Assembly: GCA_027673765.1 (NCBI GenBank)
Contig: JAQDWB010000004.1
Span: 1 to 64,000, forward strand
DNA from: Coriobacteriaceae bacterium AM113-163
GTDB taxonomy: Bacteria; Actinomycetota; Coriobacteriia; Coriobacteriales; Coriobacteriaceae
Length of the DNA stretch: 64,000 nucleotides
Direction: 5' to 3'
Numbering within the stretch: position 1 is the first letter of the stretch; the number at the start of each line of letters is the position of its first letter. This document shows, in pieces, positions 17,859-26,981 of the stretch. A program made the position numbers and the translations under genes. The notes under the pieces are model-generated. The model worked only from the letters and a program-made list of their open reading frames with translations, searched no databases and was not told the origin of the DNA.

Positions 17859-19256
17859 TCAGATCCCGCACAGGGGGACCGCGATGGTGGCCACCGCGCC
17901 GCCCGAGGGACTGTTGGCGAGCGAGACGGAGCCCCCGTGGGCGCTCGCGGCCTCGGAGGCGGCGTGGAGGCCGAGCCCGTAGTGGCGGCCCCCGTCGCGC
18001 GAGGAGCGGGAGGAGTCGTCTGTGAAGAGGCGCTCGCAGCCGCGTTCGAGGGCGGCGGGAGAGAAGCCCGGTCCGTCGTCGGCCACCTCGATGACGAGGT
18101 GGCCGCCCGCGACGTCGCAGGAGACCGCCACGCGCGAGCGCGCGTGCTCGGCGGCGTTGGCCACGAGGTTCGCGGCGGCTCGCGCCAGGGCGGTTCGGTC
18201 GAGCGCGGCCTCGGGCGCGCCCGCGACAGCGGGGCCCGTGGCCGCGTCGAGCGTCACGCCTCGCGCCCGGGCGATCTGGGCGGCCTCGGCGAGGACCTGT
18301 TCGCAGAGCTCGGCCGGCCGCATGGGGGCCCTCTCCGCCCCGCCGGACCCGCGCGAGGCCTCGATGAGCAGGCGCACGTAGCCGTCGAGCCTTTCGACAC
18401 CGCCGGCTATGTCGCGCGCGGCGGCCGAGAGGTCGCTGTCATTCTCGTCTTCCAGCTCCTCCGCCACGAAGTCGGCGTTGGCGCGCAGCACGGTGAGCGG
18501 CGTCTTGAGGTCGTGGGCGAGCGACGCCATCTGCTCGCGCTGCCCCCGCTCCGCGGCCCAGCGGGCCTCGAGCGACTCGGCGAGGGAGGCCCGCATGGCG
18601 TCCATCGCGGCGAGGACGTCGTTCACCTCGCGCACGTTGGTGCTGCCGACCGCGAAGTCGAGCTCCCCCGCGCCGACGCGCCCCGCCGCCTCCGCGAGCG
18701 GCGCCATCTTGCGCGAGATCACGCGGCTCGCGCGGCGCGCCACGAGCGCGAGCGCGAGCGCGCTTCCCACAGCGGCGCCGACGAGCATGAGGTTCTGCGG
18801 GTTGGGAAGCAGGCCGGCGAGATCGCGCGAGACCCACTGCGGCAGGTACTCGCTGACGAGTGCGCAGGCCCCGCCGCCCTTGAGCGGGAACGCGGCGTAG
18901 GTGAGGCCCGAGCCCCCGCCCTCGATCTCCACTGTGCCCGGATCCGCGGCGAGTGCCGCACGGGCCATTTCCGTCGCGTCCTCGAGCCGCGTGCCCTCGA
19001 GGTCTGTCATCAGCACGTATCCGTCCTTGTTCAGGATGAGGTAGCGGTAGGCCGTCGGCACGTCCTGCTGCCCGCAGACGCCGTCGCGTGCCAGGCCCTC
19101 CGCGACATCGCGCGCATTGGCCGGCCCCCAGCTTGCCTCGTAGACGAAGCCCGCGTTGATCGCCGCGGAGAGCACCATGAGCGAGGCGAGCCACGCCGTG
19201 GCGACCGCCGCGAACGCGTAGGCGAAGTAGCGCGCGATGACGAAGGAGAGCGGCAT
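17859..19256 (-). CDS. two-component sensor histidine kinase
   Basis: Membrane sensor kinase of 465 residues. A first membrane helix lies near 8-32, then an extracytoplasmic sensor region of about 110 residues, a second helix near 148-170, a HAMP-like linker, the HisKA phospho-acceptor H248 (SLAHDLKTPLTVL) and a HATPase domain with NLVANAAEHA, DDGPGFS and GLGLHAA. It would phosphorylate the regulator encoded just upstream. I use ATG 19256; a GTG at 19295 overlapping the regulator gene is the alternative. Codon use is extremely GC-rich compared with the core genes to either side. It is the last gene of the six-gene operon with a lantibiotic-immunity-type transporter. Confidence 0.92.
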   Translation of the reverse strand: MPLSFVIARYFAYAFAAVATAWLASLMVLSAAINAGFVYEASWGPANARDVAEGLARDGVCGQQDVPTAYRYLILNKDGYVLMTDLEGTRLEDATEMARAALAADPGTVEIEGGGSGLTYAAFPLKGGGACALVSEYLPQWVSRDLAGLLPNPQNLMLVGAAVGSALALALVARRASRVISRKMAPLAEAAGRVGAGELDFAVGSTNVREVNDVLAAMDAMRASLAESLEARWAAERGQREQMASLAHDLKTPLTVLRANADFVAEELEDENDSDLSAAARDIAGGVERLDGYVRLLIEASRGSGGAERAPMRPAELCEQVLAEAAQIARARGVTLDAATGPAVAGAPEAALDRTALARAAANLVANAAEHARSRVAVSCDVAGGHLVIEVADDGPGFSPAALERGCERLFTDDSSRSSRDGGRHYGLGLHAASEAASAHGGSVSLANSPSGGAVATIAVPLCGI

Positions 19257-19282
19257 GCCCCCGCGACCTCGCGCCCCGATCC

Positions 19283-19945
19283 TCAGAGCTGCCACTTGTA
19301 CCCCATCCCCCAGACGGTCGCGATCGGATCGGCGCCGGCCTCGGAGAGTTTCCTCCGGGCGCGGCTGACCTGCATGGATATGGCCGCGTCGTCGGCGTCG
19401 CTCTCCCAGCCGAGCACCGCCTCGCGTATCTGCGCGCGGCTCATGACCTGCCCGGGGTGGCGCGCGAGGTACTCGCAGATGGCGTACTCGGTGGGCGTGA
19501 GCGGCACGGCCTCGCCACCCACGGCGAGGCCGCGCGCCCCGAGGTCGATCCGCACCTCCCCGAAGGAGAGGGCGTGCGAGCGCGGCCGGCGCTCACGGCG
19601 TAGATGGGCCGCGACCTTGGCGCGCAGCTCCGCGGCCCCGAAGGGCTTGCGGACGTAGTCGTCGGCTCCCAGGCCGTAGCCGGCCACGGCGTCCTCCTCG
19701 GCCACGCGCGCGGTCAGGAAGACGATGGGCCCGTCGAAGTCCGGGCGGATCTGCCGCACGAGCTCGAAGCCGTCGAGCCCCGGCATCATGACGTCGCAGA
19801 GCACGAGGTCGAAGCGCGAGAGGTCCATCCCCGGGACCGCCGTCGGGTCCGCCTCCCTGACGACCTCATGGCCGTCGCGGCCGAGGACGCGCGCGAGCGC
19901 GTCGAGGATAGCCCGCTCATCATCCACTGCCAGTATCCTCGCCAT
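19283..19945 (-). CDS. OmpR-family response regulator
   Basis: DNA-binding regulator of 220 residues: receiver domain with acidic DD at 8-9, phospho-acceptor D51 (LVLCDVMMPG) and Lys in VRKPF, then a winged-helix domain (about 125-220) with LTPTEYAICEYLARHPGQV. The start has a strong CAGGAGG site. It is the partner of the downstream kinase and probably controls the ABC transporter operon it belongs to, as NisR/YxdJ-type systems do; the binding site is not known. Confidence 0.93.
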   Translation of the reverse strand: MARILAVDDERAILDALARVLGRDGHEVVREADPTAVPGMDLSRFDLVLCDVMMPGLDGFELVRQIRPDFDGPIVFLTARVAEEDAVAGYGLGADDYVRKPFGAAELRAKVAAHLRRERRPRSHALSFGEVRIDLGARGLAVGGEAVPLTPTEYAICEYLARHPGQVMSRAQIREAVLGWESDADDAAISMQVSRARRKLSEAGADPIATVWGMGYKWQL

Positions 19946-19990
19946 GTTCGACCTCCTGAAACTCTCGTCGGAATTGTACTAGCGCCGCGC

Positions 19991-20392
19991 TCAGCGGTCC
20001 AGAGCCCTGCGCGCAGCCGCGGGCGCCTCGGCCGCGTCGCACGCGCGGTAGCGCACGCCCGAGCCGCCGCGCGCCTCGATCTCGAGCCAGCCCTCGCCGT
20101 CCGACTCCCGCCCGAAGAAGATGAGCTGGAGCTCTCGGACATTGCCCCTGTCGTCCGCAGCGTCCACCAGGTAGACATAGTTTGTCCCTGCCCCGGTGGC
20201 GTCGGCGTAGGAGCTCGCGTGGCTGCCGGGCTCGGGCGCGGGCGCCCACATGACGATCTCAGGGTTGGGCAGCACGCGGTCGGCGATCGAGCGCAGCGCC
20301 GACCCCCAGCCGGCGTCGAGCAGGGCATTCCCGCCCAGGACGAGCGCTGCGGAGAGGAGGACGAGCACGGCGGCGAGCGGCCTCCTACGCAT
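19991..20392 (-). CDS. YxeA-like small exported protein (DUF1093-like)
   Basis: A 133-residue protein with an N-terminal hydrophobic segment (about 4-24) that is a signal peptide or anchor. The rest resembles the YxeA/DUF1093 family: a YVYLVDAADDRGN stretch, then GWLEIEARGG and a C-terminal YRACDAAEAPAAARRAL matching the YEEV...P..A...L ending of that family. In Bacillus, yxeA follows the yxdJKLM two-component/ABC operon, a similar setting. The start ATG 20392 overlaps the permease stop by 8 nt. The role is unknown; a part in peptide sensing or protection is inferred. Confidence 0.7.
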   Translation of the reverse strand: MRRRPLAAVLVLLSAALVLGGNALLDAGWGSALRSIADRVLPNPEIVMWAPAPEPGSHASSYADATGAGTNYVYLVDAADDRGNVRELQLIFFGRESDGEGWLEIEARGGSGVRYRACDAAEAPAAARRALDR

Positions 20393-21200
20393 CTGCCCTC
20401 CCGTCCTCGAAGCGGCAGAACCAGGCGAGAAGGACGGCGCCGGCTGCCAGTGTGAGCACGAGGCCAGCGAGCGCAGTCGTGAGGAGAGGGCCCGCCGCGC
20501 GTGCGGCGTCGATGAAGGCCTCCACCCCGAGCGACCCCAGGCGCGCGGGCCAGGCGAGCGGCACCCAGCCCAGGGGCGTCGCCAGGGCACCGGTGAGCTC
20601 GCCGGTCATGAGGCCGTGCGCAAGTCCGCCCACCGAGAAGAACGCGAGGAGCATCCCCGCCGCGCCGGCGCCGATGGCGGCGTTGCGGCCGAGGCGCAGG
20701 GCCACGCCGAGCCCCAGCGCGTAGAGGGGCAGGCTGCCCAGCACGATGCCCGCCCAGGCGGCCGCAAGCGGAGCGGGCCCGAGCGGCAGGCGCCCGGCGA
20801 CGGCGAGCACGGCCCCGAACGCGCCGAGCGCCACGGCCAGCGCGCCCGCGCCGAGCGCCGCAAGGGCGAGCAGCTTCGCCGCGACGGCGCGCCCGCGCGA
20901 GGGGACCGCCGTGAGGTTGGCGAGGCGGCCGGCAGCGCGCTCCTCGTCCACGGCGAGCCCGCAGACGGTGGCGGACATGAGCGGCATGAGGGCGCCGAGG
21001 AACTGGGCGTAGGCGTCCGCGCCCAGCGCCGGGTCCCATCGGGTTACGGAGAAGTACTCGCCGCAGGCAAGACCGGCTGCCAGGCCGCAGACGAGATGCA
21101 CCGCCGCGAGCGGGGAGCGCGCCAGGCGCAGGGCCTCGGAGAGCAGGGCCCGCGGGAGAGTCATGCGCGGCGTCGGGTCGGAGAGTCGTGTCATGGCCAT
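20385..21200 (-). CDS. lantibiotic-immunity-type ABC transporter permease (MutG/EpiG-like)
   Basis: A 271-residue membrane protein with about six hydrophobic helices and no soluble domain, of the ABC-2 type seen in peptide-immunity transporters (NisG/EpiG/MutG class). ATG 21200 overlaps the upstream permease stop (TGATG) and has GGAGAGG upstream. The sequence is Ala/Leu/Gly-rich with very high GC codons. With the other permease and the ATPase it should form a transporter that expels antimicrobial peptides from the membrane. Assignment to the G rather than the E subunit rests mainly on gene order. Confidence 0.75.
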   Translation of the reverse strand: MAMTRLSDPTPRMTLPRALLSEALRLARSPLAAVHLVCGLAAGLACGEYFSVTRWDPALGADAYAQFLGALMPLMSATVCGLAVDEERAAGRLANLTAVPSRGRAVAAKLLALAALGAGALAVALGAFGAVLAVAGRLPLGPAPLAAAWAGIVLGSLPLYALGLGVALRLGRNAAIGAGAAGMLLAFFSVGGLAHGLMTGELTGALATPLGWVPLAWPARLGSLGVEAFIDAARAAGPLLTTALAGLVLTLAAGAVLLAWFCRFEDGRADA

Positions 21201-21966
21201 CACCTCTCCTCGGAGCGCGCGAACCAGGCCGCGCCCGCCGCCGTGAGCGCGGCGAACGCGAGCGCGCAGACCGCAAGGCCCGCCAGCGTGAGCACGCCGT
21301 CCGACGCGAGCGCCCCGCCGAGCGCCATGTCCGCCGCGAGCGGCTCGCCGCTCGGCAGCACGGGGATGAAGCTCGTGGGGATGACCATGCTCGCCGACGG
21401 CGGAAAGAGCTGCGGCAGCGGCATCAGCGACCAGGCGAACCCACCCACGAGCTGCGCGGCGAGCGGGCAGAGGATGCCCGCGAGCATGCCGAGCCGCGCC
21501 GTGAGGAAGAGCCCTGCGGGGATCATCCACGCCGCGGTCACCGTGTTGGCGAGCGCGCAGAGGAGCATCGTGAGCGTGCCCGCGGCCGTGAGGCCCTCCG
21601 AGGAGAACGCCGATCCCGCGAGGTAGATGCCGAAGACCACGAGGTTCGAGAGCGTGCAGAGCGCGAGGCACCAGAGCGCCTTGGCCCACCAGGCGCGCCC
21701 GAGCGGGAAGCCCAGGCCCAGAAGCCCCCGCATCCGCGTGCGAGCGTCCGCCCGCGCGACGCACGCCACCACGAGCGAGAGAGACACGGGCAGGAAGAGC
21801 GCGTACCAGTAGTTCCACGCGCTGAAGATCTGCACGCCCCGGTAGGGCATCGCGCCGAGCAGCGGCATCGGCAGCGCCATGAGCACGGCCAGGCGAACCG
21901 GTGCCGCGTGGCGCGACTTCAGGGCCTCGGCGCGCAGGGCCGCGAGCAGGCCGCCTTTCTCGCCCG

Positions 21967-21970
<4 letters not shown>
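21200..21970 (-). CDS. lantibiotic-immunity-type ABC transporter permease (MutE/EpiE-like)
   Basis: A 256-residue permease with about six membrane helices. It opens with the layout typical of the family: a short cytosolic stretch ending LRAEALKSRHAAPVRLAVLMAL, then MPYRGVQIFSAWNYWYALF, which resembles MutE/EpiE proteins. It overlaps the ATPase gene by 4 nt and the second permease by 1 nt, so all three are translated together. Known relatives protect producers and some non-producers against lantibiotics; no lantibiotic gene is seen in this window. Confidence 0.8.
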
Positions 21971-22695
<725 letters not shown>

Positions 22696-22716
22696 GGGTT
22701 CGTCCTTTCTCTTCCG

Positions 22717-22749
22717 GGCGCGCGGGCCGAGTCACCGTGCCCGCGCGCC
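22717..22749 (-). promoter_or_regulatory. GC-rich leader hairpin of the immunity operon
   Basis: A perfect 11-bp inverted repeat (GGCGCGCGGGC / GCCCGCGCGCC, 11-nt loop) ends about 8 nt before the ribosome binding site of the ATPase gene. It has no T-run, so it is not a terminator as it stands; it could limit translation or act as a pause or antitermination site. The rest of 22,750-22,905 shows no gene; an AACGGCCGTTACGG motif (near 22,800) could be an operator. Confidence 0.45.
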
Positions 22750-22905
22750 TTACCTTTCGGGTTCACCATCCATGGTGGGGCGCGTTTCTAACGAAGCCGT
22801 AACGGCCGTTGGGTTCTTTTGGCGCCAACCCTTCTCGACCCGCACATCATGATTAATTTGCTTAAGGCAACAACTTTCCCGATCGATGTAATCACCGAAT
22901 CAAAA

Positions 22906-22964
22906 CGTGTACATCACCCTCCAAAACCGACATTTTTCGGCATGTTTGGAGGCTGATGTACACG
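22906..22964. repeat. 59-nt near-perfect palindrome upstream of the CDP-alcohol transferase gene
   Basis: Arms of 20 nt (22906-22925 and 22945-22964) match at 19 positions, starting with CGTGTACATCA. Inside sits a second 4-bp stem CCGA/TCGG. It lies in the 396-nt gap between the divergent immunity operon and the CDP-alcohol phosphatidyltransferase gene. It could be an operator for a dimeric regulator or an RNA hairpin; it lacks a T-run. Confidence 0.7.
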
Positions 22965-23091
22965 AATGTGAAATCCACCGCCGCCCAAAAGCGCCTTCCT
23001 CATGTCTGGACTCTCTATGCTTACGCTGGATAGACATCGCCGGAACGGGTATAGTAGCGAAAGTTTTGTCGTTAACCAGCGGGGGAGTCCT

Positions 23092-23796
23092 GTGGGCATC
23101 AAAAAGAAGATCAAAAAGGAGCTTATCGGCACTTCCGATTACCCGTCGAATAAGATCTTTACGATCTCCAATTTCATCACCTTTACGCGCCTGATCCTCA
23201 CTCTGGTATTTCTGTACCTGTTTGTGACGGAAAACAACCGCGTCATCGCCATCGTTATCTACGCCGTTGCCGCCTCTACCGACTGGATGGACGGTCAGAT
23301 CGCCCGCATGACCAAGACGGTCTCGTGGCTCGGCAAGGTCATGGACCCCATCTGCGACCGTGCGCTGCTGTTCACCGGCGTACTTGGGCTGGTGGTCCGC
23401 GGAGAGCTGCCCATCTGGGTCTGCGTGCTCATTATTGGCCGCGACATCTATCTGGGCATCGGCACGCTTATCGTTCGTCATTATCACCGTCGCCCCATCG
23501 ATGTCGTCTTTCCCGGAAAGATTGCCACTGCACTGCTCATGACCGGCTTCTCGCTCATGCTGCTCGGGTTCCCCGTTATTGACGGCCTGCATCTTTTACC
23601 TTCAACCCTTACGGCCTTCCCGGGCCTCAACGGAAGCTCGGTGCCCCTCGGCATCTTCTTTGTGTACGGCGGCGTGATCTTCTCCATGCTCACGGCTGTC
23701 ATCTATTCCATTAAGGGCGGAGTGGCCATTAAACAGGCTCTCGCGCATCCCGAGGACGAGGACATCGACTTTCTGAACCCTGAAATCGAAGACTGA
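23092..23796 (+). CDS. CDP-alcohol phosphatidyltransferase family protein
   Basis: Integral membrane enzyme of 234 residues that joins a CDP-activated lipid to an alcohol head group. The signature DxxDGxxAR...GxxxDxxxD is complete: D64WMDGQIAR, then GKVMDPICDR. Several membrane helices follow, and the N-terminus is Lys-rich (IKKKIKKEL). I start at GTG 23092, which has GGGGGAG 5 nt upstream. It precedes the GarA-like and FtsR-like genes, as a pgsA-type gene does in other Actinobacteria. A second enzyme of the family (44,009-44,647) looks like the true PgsA, so this one may use another acceptor such as inositol phosphate or phosphatidylglycerol. Confidence 0.85.
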   Translation: MGIKKKIKKELIGTSDYPSNKIFTISNFITFTRLILTLVFLYLFVTENNRVIAIVIYAVAASTDWMDGQIARMTKTVSWLGKVMDPICDRALLFTGVLGLVVRGELPIWVCVLIIGRDIYLGIGTLIVRHYHRRPIDVVFPGKIATALLMTGFSLMLLGFPVIDGLHLLPSTLTAFPGLNGSSVPLGIFFVYGGVIFSMLTAVIYSIKGGVAIKQALAHPEDEDIDFLNPEIED

Positions 23797-23862
23797 TTCG
23801 TTGGGGTATGATTACGTACGGTTCATTATTTGCGGCACGTCCGCGATAAGTTAGGGGTTGTC

Positions 23863-24297
23863 ATGGACAACATGGTTAACAATATGCCTCAGAATGAAAA
23901 GACTGCTGACGCTACCTGCGTATTCCGCGTGCCTTCAAGCGACGTCACCGTTCCCGACCTCATGGCCAACGTGCGCATCACCGCCCCCGTTCTGTCCATC
24001 GTCAAGGGTCCGCAGACTGGTGCCGCCTTTGAGCTCGAGGACGACGTGACCACCATCGGCCGCGATCCTGCGAACGGCATCTTCCTCAATGACATGACCG
24101 TATCGCGCAGCCACGCGCGCATTATCCGCGAGGGCCTCGGCGCTCGCATCGAGGACTTGGGCTCGCTCAATGGCACCTGGGTCGACGGTGCCATTGTCAA
24201 TGCAGCCCCGCTGCACGACGGTTCTTCCGTCCAGATCGGTACGTTTACGCTCATCTACCACGAGAGCACGCCGGAGCGCATCGAAACCGGTGAGTAG
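23863..24297 (+). CDS. GarA-like FHA domain protein
   Basis: A 144-residue protein with one forkhead-associated (phosphothreonine-binding) domain (about 55-140): IGRDPANGIFLNDMTVSRSHA and GSLNGTWVDG are diagnostic. The N-terminal tail has a DATCVFR motif at 16-22 that aligns with the ETTSVFR phospho-switch of mycobacterial GarA, with only the second Thr kept (T18). GarA controls 2-oxoglutarate metabolism by binding target enzymes when unphosphorylated. Being next to an FtsR-like regulator, as garA is in mycobacteria, supports the call. ATG 23863 has AGGGG upstream. Confidence 0.85.
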   Translation: MDNMVNNMPQNEKTADATCVFRVPSSDVTVPDLMANVRITAPVLSIVKGPQTGAAFELEDDVTTIGRDPANGIFLNDMTVSRSHARIIREGLGARIEDLGSLNGTWVDGAIVNAAPLHDGSSVQIGTFTLIYHESTPERIETGE

Positions 24298-24300
24298 GGC

Positions 24301-25179
24301 ATGGCCGAACGCAACTATCTGAGTATCGGCCAAGTCGTCAACCTACTTCGAGGCGCATACCCCGATCTTTCGAACTCAAAAATTAGATTTCTAGAAGATG
24401 AGGGGCTCATTACCCCTCATCGTACGCCTAAGGGATACCGTCAGTACTCTAAGGAGGACGTTGATCGCCTGGAGGTCATTCTGCACTTGCAGAAGACCCG
24501 CTACATGCCGCTCAACGTGATTAAGCAGCGCTTGGAAAACGCCACGGACCTGTCAACGCTCGCCTACGAGGTGGGCTTGCTGTCCGATGTTCCGCTTAAG
24601 ACGGAGCCCAAGGAGACCAAACAAAAGCTGCATCCCATCGAGACCATTCCCGATATGCTGGGCGTCGAGATCTCGTTTATCCGCTCCCTGGCCGAAAACG
24701 ACCTCATTCGCATCATCAAGAGCCCGCAGAACCGCGAGCTTGTCGATGGCCGCGATTTCCCGATCATCCGTTACTGCTCCGAGCTTTCACGTTTCCATAT
24801 CGAGCCGCGAAACCTGCGCCAGTACGTATCTTCGGCAAACCGCGAGTCCTCGATGTTTGAGCAGGTGCTCGTGAGTATGCTCGGCATGGACACTTCCGAC
24901 GACGAACGCGACGCCAAGCTCGAGCGTGCGTTTAAGAAGCTTCACGACCTGACCGAGGGTGTGCACACTGCGCTGCTCAAGAACCGCGTTTTTGAGTCGC
25001 TCAACGCCGTGGTCGAGGACGCCGACATCGATGCACTCGATGAGGAAATCGCTCGCTCCGAGTCCACCAAGGCCAAAAACGAAGAAACTGCCGCGCCGGC
25101 TTCGCACGAGGATTCTCTCGTAAAGCCGCTCAAGGTCGTCGCCCCTTCGCACTCCGGCACCGCCACGGCGGGCAAATAA
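24301..25179 (+). CDS. FtsR-like MerR family transcriptional regulator
   Basis: A 292-residue regulator whose first 75 residues form a MerR helix-turn-helix (YLSIGQVVNLL, then SKIRFLEDEGLITPHRTPKGYRQYS). The rest is the long effector region seen in the actinobacterial FtsR group, which activates ftsZ and cell-division genes in corynebacteria. The call rests on the HTH, the length and the position directly after the GarA-like gene (3-nt gap). The C-terminal 50 residues are Ala/Glu/Lys-rich and probably disordered. Confidence 0.82.
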   Translation: MAERNYLSIGQVVNLLRGAYPDLSNSKIRFLEDEGLITPHRTPKGYRQYSKEDVDRLEVILHLQKTRYMPLNVIKQRLENATDLSTLAYEVGLLSDVPLKTEPKETKQKLHPIETIPDMLGVEISFIRSLAENDLIRIIKSPQNRELVDGRDFPIIRYCSELSRFHIEPRNLRQYVSSANRESSMFEQVLVSMLGMDTSDDERDAKLERAFKKLHDLTEGVHTALLKNRVFESLNAVVEDADIDALDEEIARSESTKAKNEETAAPASHEDSLVKPLKVVAPSHSGTATAGK

Positions 25180-25219
25180 CCGCTGCCGAAATTTCGGCAA
25201 CCCATTGAAAGGCCATGTA

Positions 25220-25750
25220 ATGTACGACTTCGAATCTCAAATCGTCGACATCCCCGACTATCCCGAGCCCGGAGTCATCTTTAAAGACATCACGCCGCTC
25301 TTTGGCAATCCCGAGGCGCTCAAAGCCATGACCGATTCCCTCGCCGAGCACTTTGCCGGCAAGGGAATCACCAAGGTCGTGGGACCCGAGGCTCGCGGCT
25401 TTATGGTTGGCGTACCGGTGGCTGTAGCCCTTGGCGCCGGCTTTGTTCCCGCACGTAAACCGGGCAAGCTGCCGCGCGAGACCGTAAGCCAGAGCTACGA
25501 GCTCGAGTACGGCACCGATTCAATTGAGATCCATGCCGACGCTATCAGCTCTAAAGATACCGTGTTGATTCTGGACGACTTGGTCGCGACGGGCGGAACC
25601 GTCGAGGCAACAGGTAAACTGGTGCGAGATATGGGCGCAAAGCTTATCGGTTACGGTTGTATACTTGAGCTTGCGTTTCTCAACCCGCGCGAGAAGCTCA
25701 CGCCGTCTGATGACGATGTGGAGCTCTTTAGCCTGGTGACGGTAGACTAG
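25220..25750 (+). CDS. apt: adenine phosphoribosyltransferase
   Basis: Salvages adenine to AMP with PRPP. The 176-residue protein has IPDYPEPGVIFKDITPL at the start, GPEARGFMVGVPVA, and the PRPP-binding motif VLILDDLVATGGTVEA. I use ATG 25220 behind AAAGG; a TTG at 25205 is also in frame but less likely. It follows the FtsR-like gene by 40 nt and precedes the NlpC/P60 gene. Confidence 0.96.
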   Translation: MYDFESQIVDIPDYPEPGVIFKDITPLFGNPEALKAMTDSLAEHFAGKGITKVVGPEARGFMVGVPVAVALGAGFVPARKPGKLPRETVSQSYELEYGTDSIEIHADAISSKDTVLILDDLVATGGTVEATGKLVRDMGAKLIGYGCILELAFLNPREKLTPSDDDVELFSLVTVD

Positions 25751-25782
25751 CCGTTACCCTTAGTTACTGGAAAGGAAGCTAC

Positions 25783-26907
25783 ATGCGCACAGCAAACACG
25801 CACAAAAACATGGCACGCTGCGCTGCTACGGCAACCCTCGCTTGTGTTTTGGGCTTGGGCCTCGCGGCTCCTGCCTACGCCGATACCGCATCCGACCTTG
25901 CCGCTGCTCGTACGAAACTCGAGCAGATCGGCACCCAAACCCAGCAGATTTACGATGAGCTTGCCACGCAGACGCAGGCGCTCGATCAGACTGCCGGCGA
26001 GATCACGCAAAAGCAGCAGGAGATCGCCGATGGTCAGGCCAAGCTCTCGACCTATGTCGCCGGCGAGTACAAAACCGGCGGTCTGAGCCTGCTTCAGGTT
26101 TTGACGGGTGTCGATGATCTGAGCGATATGCTCAACCGTCTGTTCTACTACGGCAAAGTTTCCGATAAGCAGGCTCAAACCATTCAAGAGGTAAAGGAGC
26201 TTAAGCAGCAGCTCACCGATAAGCAGGCCGAGCAGGAGAAGAACGTCGCCGCCACGCAAAAGAAGGTCGACGAGCTTAATGCTCAGCAGGCTGAAGCCCA
26301 GAACGTCGTAAATTCCCTGGATTCGCAGCTGCAGGCCGAGCTTGCCGCCGAGGCCGAGGCCAATGCCGCGCTGCAGGCCGGCATCAACGCTAGCACCGCC
26401 GAGAAGGCCACGGTGAGCAACGAGACTGCCGGTACGACCGAGAACACCAACAACGGTGGCCAGACCAGCAATAACAACCAGGGCGGCAACACTCCGGCTC
26501 CTACGCCGACACCCGCTCCGACGCCGCAGCCCTCCACGCCTGCTCCGGCTCCGACGCCTTCTGCTCCGAGCCAGTCCGTCGATGGCGGTTCTGTTGTCTC
26601 GCGTGCATACAGCAAGCTTGGTTGCGCTTATTCCTGGGGCGGAATTGGCCCGAACAGCTTCGACTGCTCTGGTTTTGTTAGCTATTGCCTCACTGGTCGC
26701 TATTGCCGCCTCGGCACCACGGGTACCTTTATGGGCTGGACGCGTGTGTCTGATCCGCAGCCCGGTGACGTTGTTGTCAATTCGTACCACACCGGCATTT
26801 ACATCGGTGGTGGTCAGATGATTCATGCTTCCGACTACAACACGGGTGTTATCATCAGCTCCGTTGCCGCCGGCATGAACAACAACTATATCTTCGTGCG
26901 TTACTAA
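25783..26907 (+). CDS. secreted NlpC/P60 peptidoglycan hydrolase with coiled coil
   Basis: A 374-residue exported cell-wall hydrolase. A signal peptide (about 1-33, ending AYA) precedes a Gln/Glu/Ala-rich coiled coil (about 35-190) like those of RipA/PcsB proteins, a Thr/Asn stretch, a Pro-Ala-Thr linker (about 232-262) and an NlpC/P60 domain with catalytic C295 (FDCSGF) and H348 (MIHAS). Such enzymes cut the D-Glu-diaminopimelate bond in stem peptides during cell separation; the coiled coil usually keeps them in check and binds FtsEX-type partners. Has its own RBS GGAAAGGAAG and a terminator right after it. Confidence 0.92.
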   Translation: MRTANTHKNMARCAATATLACVLGLGLAAPAYADTASDLAAARTKLEQIGTQTQQIYDELATQTQALDQTAGEITQKQQEIADGQAKLSTYVAGEYKTGGLSLLQVLTGVDDLSDMLNRLFYYGKVSDKQAQTIQEVKELKQQLTDKQAEQEKNVAATQKKVDELNAQQAEAQNVVNSLDSQLQAELAAEAEANAALQAGINASTAEKATVSNETAGTTENTNNGGQTSNNNQGGNTPAPTPTPAPTPQPSTPAPAPTPSAPSQSVDGGSVVSRAYSKLGCAYSWGGIGPNSFDCSGFVSYCLTGRYCRLGTTGTFMGWTRVSDPQPGDVVVNSYHTGIYIGGGQMIHASDYNTGVIISSVAAGMNNNYIFVRY

Positions 26908-26926
26908 GTCATCTTACACAGCGTGT

Positions 26927-26972
26927 GAATGTGGACCTCGTGGCTTTAAGTCGCGAGGTCCATTCTTTTTTT
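26927..26972 (+). terminator. intrinsic terminator after the NlpC/P60 gene
   Basis: Stem GGACCTCG/CGAGGTCC extended by GAATG/CATTC-like pairing, followed by a T-run of seven (26966-26972). Confidence 0.9.
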
Positions 26973-26981
26973 CTCTAATCT

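Noticed and set aside
17937..19658. 573-residue open frame on the + strand opposite the histidine kinase and regulator genes
   Set aside because: It is a by-product of very high third-position GC in the - strand genes; it has an Arg/Gly/Ala-rich random composition, no domain and no ribosome binding site.
22696..23091. Direct repeat of the tRNA-Pro 3' end marking the far end of the island
   Set aside because: I compared the tRNA end (GGTTCGAATCCAGTCG) with the region by eye and found no convincing copy; an att site cannot be claimed.
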